DNA from: Bacteroidaceae bacterium
Lineage (GTDB): Bacteria; Bacteroidota; Bacteroidia; Bacteroidales; Bacteroidaceae
DNA: 8,250 bases
Assembly (NCBI GenBank): GCA_017548225.1
Contig: JAFYMV010000006.1
Span: forward strand, 1-8,250
Direction: 5' to 3'
A program made the position numbers and the translations under genes. Under the pieces are notes generated by a model. The model was not told where the DNA came from, did not search any database, and saw nothing but the letters and a program-made list of their open reading frames with translations. Shown here piece after piece: positions 5,811-8,250 of the stretch; the stretch's first letter is position 1, and each line of letters opens with the position of its first letter.

Positions 5811-5955
5811 TATTGCGATTTGCTGGGATGTAAATGCTAAAAAATAAGATTGCCGAACCAACGAATAGTTATATGAAAGAAAAAGTGCGGAGCTACTACT
5901 TATCTTAGCTGGTAGGCCCTAGGAATGCCTTGGCAATAAAATAAGCAATAGTCCA

Positions 5956-5976
5956 CACTGAAAGGGATATTCAGTG
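5956..5976. repeat. Small perfect hairpin
   Basis: CACTGAA (5956-5962) and TTCAGTG (5970-5976) form a perfect 7-bp stem around a 7-base loop, just before copy B of the CCTAGG repeat. Its role is not apparent. Confidence 0.45.
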
Positions 5977-6004
5977 GAGGATAATCTTCCATTCGCCTTG
6001 CCGT

Positions 6005-6045
6005 ATGAATTTCCTAGGTTCACCTGCGGTGAATGGTTTGCGTCT
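6005..6045. repeat. CCTAGG-containing repeat, copy B, with hairpin
   Basis: It matches copy A over 20 bases (6005-6024). Unlike copy A it holds an intact perfect hairpin, TTCACC (6019-6024), loop TGC, GGTGAA (6028-6033). A TAnnTTTG box on the minus strand (6145-6152, TACCTTTG) lies to the right as in copy A, but without a -33 box at the right spacing. Confidence 0.7.
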
Positions 6046-6193
6046 CCGAATGTTTCGAGTGCAAATGTAAGCATTTTTTTCGAAACTATCGGCAACATCC
6101 TCATGGAACTATTGCTTAAAACAGTTTTTCTATCTTTTGTGTTGCAAAGGTACGAAACAAACCAATAGGTTGGAGATGTCTTTTTTTTGTCTT

Positions 6194-7336
6194 TTAATTA
6201 AAGGGCATAGTTGTTGCCCATTGATTAGCGGCTTCTACCAACCTAAGCTGATATGTAGTATAGACTCTATTACTATAACCTTCCAACTGGGTTTGCATAG
6301 TTTTATCGGTTACCGAAGATACGACTTCATTCTTGACTTCTTCCATACGATAGAAGTAATTGGCAATCATCAACATCGCTTCGTAATAGGGCTGTTCTAC
6401 CTTAGAGGGGTCGATAAAGTTGATCGAATCGTGTGTGAGGAGAAAATTCGCCTTATATTCCTCGTCCACTACCCAGTATAGTGAGTCGAGCAATTGCTGC
6501 TCACGACTTATACTATCTGTGTAGCGTATGCGCTCGGTTCGTTCGTTAAGATATAATAAGGTGGGCAGACAGATCATGGCTAGTACGACCAACACTCCCA
6601 TGACTTGCAGAGGCAATCTCCTGCGCTTCCATGCCCGGGTGAGTTGCTCTACATTGGCATAACGATGCTCACAATCGGGATGGATGCATTGCCGCACAAT
6701 ATATCGATAGCGACCGGGGAAGAGCTGTTGCATGATACGCCCGAGGGCATACACATCGCTGCGGGCATCTATCGCTCCCTTGCCACCGGCAAGTTCGGGC
6801 GAGGCATAGCCTTGCGTGCCACCCAGCATGCGCTCGTGGTAATGGCTGTCGTCATCGGCAAAGCCGAAGTCGATAAGGCGCACATCATGATTCTTGCGGG
6901 TAATGAGGATATTGTCGGGTTTGAGGTCATTGTGTAGCACGCCAGCCTTGTGCAGATACTCCGCAGCTGCAAGCAGTTGCTCGAAGATTCGCACCCGAGA
7001 AGCCTTGTCGGGATGCTCGGCCAGATATTCGGTGAGCGTATATCCCTCGACATACTCCATGATGATGGCCGCACCTACGGGAGTATCCGTTTCGTAGGTA
7101 TACACATGAATGATGTGGGGATGAGAGAGTCCCAAGGTGAGTTCATACTCGCGCTTGAGCAGTTCGATGCTCCGTGCATCGTCGCCACATGCTGACTTAG
7201 CAATGAACAGCCGTCCCGCCTTGCGCATACGGTAAAGTTTCGCATGCGAAGTGGCACGAACAAACTCCACATCGGTATATCGACCACTATAGTCGGCCGA
7301 TGGTGCTATGGGACGGAAACTTTCGCTCTCAATCAT
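6194..7336 (-). CDS. Membrane-anchored Ser/Thr protein kinase (non-RD, Hanks type)
   Basis: The protein has 380 residues. Kinase landmarks in order: K47 in LFIAKSA, E63/E65 in LLKREYEL (helix C), HND at 135-137 with K139 and N142 (HNDLKPDN), DFG at 156-158, GTQGYASPEL at 173-182 (activation-segment end), and D194 in RSDVYALG. The Gly-rich loop is degenerate (RATSHAKLYRM). In HND an Asn replaces the usual Arg, making it a non-RD kinase, so activation by loop phosphorylation may not apply. The kinase domain is short at the end (about 20-240), followed by a basic KRRR, a membrane segment (about 244-264) and a 115-residue C-terminal region likely in the periplasm with no domain I recognise. It is divergent from the 195-residue gene with 89 bases between starts. 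The catalytic Lys, Asp and Asn are present, so activity is plausible. Confidence 0.9.
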   Translation of the reverse strand: MIESESFRPIAPSADYSGRYTDVEFVRATSHAKLYRMRKAGRLFIAKSACGDDARSIELLKREYELTLGLSHPHIIHVYTYETDTPVGAAIIMEYVEGYTLTEYLAEHPDKASRVRIFEQLLAAAEYLHKAGVLHNDLKPDNILITRKNHDVRLIDFGFADDDSHYHERMLGGTQGYASPELAGGKGAIDARSDVYALGRIMQQLFPGRYRYIVRQCIHPDCEHRYANVEQLTRAWKRRRLPLQVMGVLVVLAMICLPTLLYLNERTERIRYTDSISREQQLLDSLYWVVDEEYKANFLLTHDSINFIDPSKVEQPYYEAMLMIANYFYRMEEVKNEVVSSVTDKTMQTQLEGYSNRVYTTYQLRLVEAANQWATTMPFN

Positions 7337-7356
7337 TATGCAGGCATTATTTAGCA

Positions 7357-7397
7357 GCGAAGATACGCTTTTTTTTCAAAAAAATGATTATTTTCGC
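7357..7397. promoter_or_regulatory. Divergent promoter region with inverted boxes
   Basis: GCGAAGATA (7357-7365) and TATTTTCGC (7389-7397) are inverted copies matching at 8 of 9 bases, around an A/T-rich spacer with T8 and A7 runs. Read outward, each gives a TAnnTTCG box, close to the Bacteroidetes -7 element TAnnTTTG, about 20 bases before the kinase start on the left and 30 before the 195-residue protein start on the right. Clear -33 TTTG boxes are missing. The symmetry could also be an operator for a dimeric regulator. Confidence 0.5.
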
Positions 7398-7425
7398 ACC
7401 CAATTAGATTAAAACGAACCTTTAC

Positions 7426-8013
7426 ATGAGCATACAGGCGAATATTCCTGAGATAATAGCACTGCGCAAAGAGGTGGAAAACAAGTTTGGAGCAGCCCTG
7501 CACACCCACGCCCACTTTGTATCTCTCACCGAAGCGATAGAGGCAACACTGCACGAGCACATGTCGCCCACCACCCTTGAGCGTGTATGGGGATATTCTA
7601 CCCGATACTACAATACCGTATCGCGCCGCACGCTCGATGTATTGGCACGCTATGCTGAAAGGGAGAATTGGGATGACTTTTGTGCTTACTTGAAGCTGAT
7701 GGAGGGCACGGAGTCCGATTTCTTCACCGACGACATATTGTCTACCTCGTCGCTTGCCATCGGCACACGCCTCCGTCTGGGCTGGCAGCCTGATCGTGTG
7801 TGCGAAGTGCGCTATATGGGTGACTATCGTTTTGTGGTGGAGAGTGTGACTAATGGTTCGCTGCGTATTGGAGACTCCTTTTCATGTCTACAGTTCCAGT
7901 TAGGTCAGCTCCTATATATGGATTGCTTTCATCGCGTCGATGAGGCTTCAGAGGAGAATCAACGCTACGCTGTTGGGCGTGAGAATGGATTGACTCTGCT
8001 TGAAATTGTTTGA
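7426..8013 (+). CDS. 195-residue protein, possible DNA-binding N-terminal half; function unknown
   Basis: The N-terminal half (about 1-95) is helical and contains MSPTTLERVWGYSTRYYNTVSRRTLDVLARYAERENWDDFCAYL. From memory, a pattern of this kind (TLxRxWGY, then S--TLD-LARY--Y-NW-DF) recurs at the N-terminus of many uncharacterised Bacteroidetes proteins, and it would suit a helix-turn-helix-like fold. The C-terminal half (about 105-195) is strand-rich: GTRLRLGWQPDRVCEVRYMG, DYRFVVESVTNGSLRIGD, then QRYAVGRENGLTLLEIV. There is no signal peptide or membrane segment. ATG at 7426 is used; upstream is an A/T-rich leader. It is divergent from the kinase gene, suggesting linked regulation, and ends 20 bases before the reductase gene. 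It could be the regulator of the divergent region or a kinase target; both are inference. Confidence 0.8.
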   Translation: MSIQANIPEIIALRKEVENKFGAALHTHAHFVSLTEAIEATLHEHMSPTTLERVWGYSTRYYNTVSRRTLDVLARYAERENWDDFCAYLKLMEGTESDFFTDDILSTSSLAIGTRLRLGWQPDRVCEVRYMGDYRFVVESVTNGSLRIGDSFSCLQFQLGQLLYMDCFHRVDEASEENQRYAVGRENGLTLLEIV

Positions 8014-8033
8014 ACATCAATTAATATGACGCG

Positions 8034-8250
8034 ATGGAAAAGGTATTGATTACTGGGGTCAGCGGTTTCGTGGGGAGCCGCTTGGCAAAGGCGATGGAGG
8101 CGGGCTATGAGCTGCTCACGCCTACGCATGGGGAGCTTGACATCACCTCGCTCGAAGGGGTGAGGAGGTATGTGCAGCGTCATCGTCCGCAGTACATCGT
8201 GCACCTGGCGGCCATATCGAATACGGGGTATTGTGAGGAGCATCCCGATG
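8034..8250 (+). CDS. NAD(P)-dependent SDR, RmlD/epimerase-like, N-terminal part only
   Basis: Only 72 codons are visible before the right edge. The start MEKVLITGVSGFVGSRLAKA carries the GxxGxxG dinucleotide-binding motif (G8, G11, G14) of extended short-chain dehydrogenases. It is followed by GELDITSLEGVRRYVQRHRP and YIVHLAAISNTGYCEEHPD, the order seen in dTDP-4-dehydrorhamnose reductase (RmlD) and related sugar-nucleotide epimerases: the LDITD-like segment, then the HLAA segment. The catalytic Tyr-x-x-x-Lys lies beyond the window, so the exact reaction cannot be set. It begins 20 bases after the 195-residue gene and may share its transcript. An ATG at 8025 is out of frame and soon stops, so 8034 is the start. 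Confidence 0.88.
   Translation, partial: MEKVLITGVSGFVGSRLAKAMEAGYELLTPTHGELDITSLEGVRRYVQRHRPQYIVHLAAISNTGYCEEHPD

Larger units (their letters stand above)
4545..6193. other. 1.65-kb stretch with no credible protein gene, rich in small repeats
   Basis: Open frames here are short (under about 100 codons), overlap on both strands, and give Cys/Arg/Phe-rich or Ser-rich translations without domain patterns. In their place are hairpins, inverted and direct repeats, homopolymer T runs (5037-5060, 5635-5660, 6180-6190) and promoter-like boxes pointing left, listed separately. CCTAGG occurs four times (4789, 5525, 5918, 6013); I saw none elsewhere in the window. No tRNA or known riboswitch was recognised. 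It probably contains degenerate mobile or repeat elements and the operon's upstream control region. Confidence 0.7.

Noticed and set aside
4545..6193. Complete insertion sequence
   Set aside because: No transposase frame of useful length and no pair of terminal inverted repeats bounding a coding region; only small repeats are visible.
6769..7287. Minus-strand and plus-strand frames inside the kinase gene
   Set aside because: All lie in other frames of a gene with intact kinase motifs and have Ser/Arg-rich shadow-like translations.

Overview
The window looks like a chromosomal segment from a Bacteroidales bacterium, probably Prevotella or a close relative. This rests on a BspA-type leucine-rich-repeat protein, two DUF4230-type proteins, start codons preceded by A/T-rich stretches rather than Shine-Dalgarno sites, and promoter-like boxes of the Bacteroidetes type (TTTG, about 19-21 bases, TAnnTTTG). 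This is inference from sequence character; there is no rRNA or other taxonomic marker here.

Left half (1-4544, minus strand): six genes lie head to tail with gaps of 10, 19, 38, 59 and 36 bases, as in one operon. In transcription order they are: a DUF4230-like lipoprotein; a DUF4230-like protein with an Ala/Gly/Lys-rich segment and a membrane anchor; an inner-membrane protein with cytoplasmic N-terminal domains and a periplasmic OmpA-type peptidoglycan-binding domain; a 120-residue soluble protein with an internal duplication; a protein carrying a PD-(D/E)xK nuclease-like signature; and a BspA-like leucine-rich-repeat protein without a signal peptide that runs off the left edge. The set combines envelope anchoring, a transmembrane link from cytoplasm to cell wall, and a probable nuclease. 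It is the best candidate here for an undescribed system, loosely recalling the cell-wall-anchored Zorya defence layout. That comparison is my inference; no MotA/ZorA-like channel, helicase or ATPase is visible.

Middle (4545-6193): about 1.65 kb without a credible protein gene but full of small repeats. It holds a 62-base palindromic insert in one of two inverted copies of a short element, a 12-bp-arm hairpin, a roughly 22-bp-period array of GC-rich palindromes, two copies of a CCTAGG-containing element, and several minus-strand promoter-like boxes. It resembles a landing zone for small non-autonomous repeats and may supply a long leader or small RNAs to the operon.

Right end (6194-8250): a membrane-anchored Ser/Thr kinase of the non-RD type (minus strand) is divergent from a 195-residue protein whose N-terminal half may be DNA-binding (plus strand). 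Their 89-base intergenic region holds an inverted pair of -7-like boxes. A SDR/RmlD-like nucleotide-sugar reductase or epimerase gene starts 20 bases after the second and is cut by the right edge.
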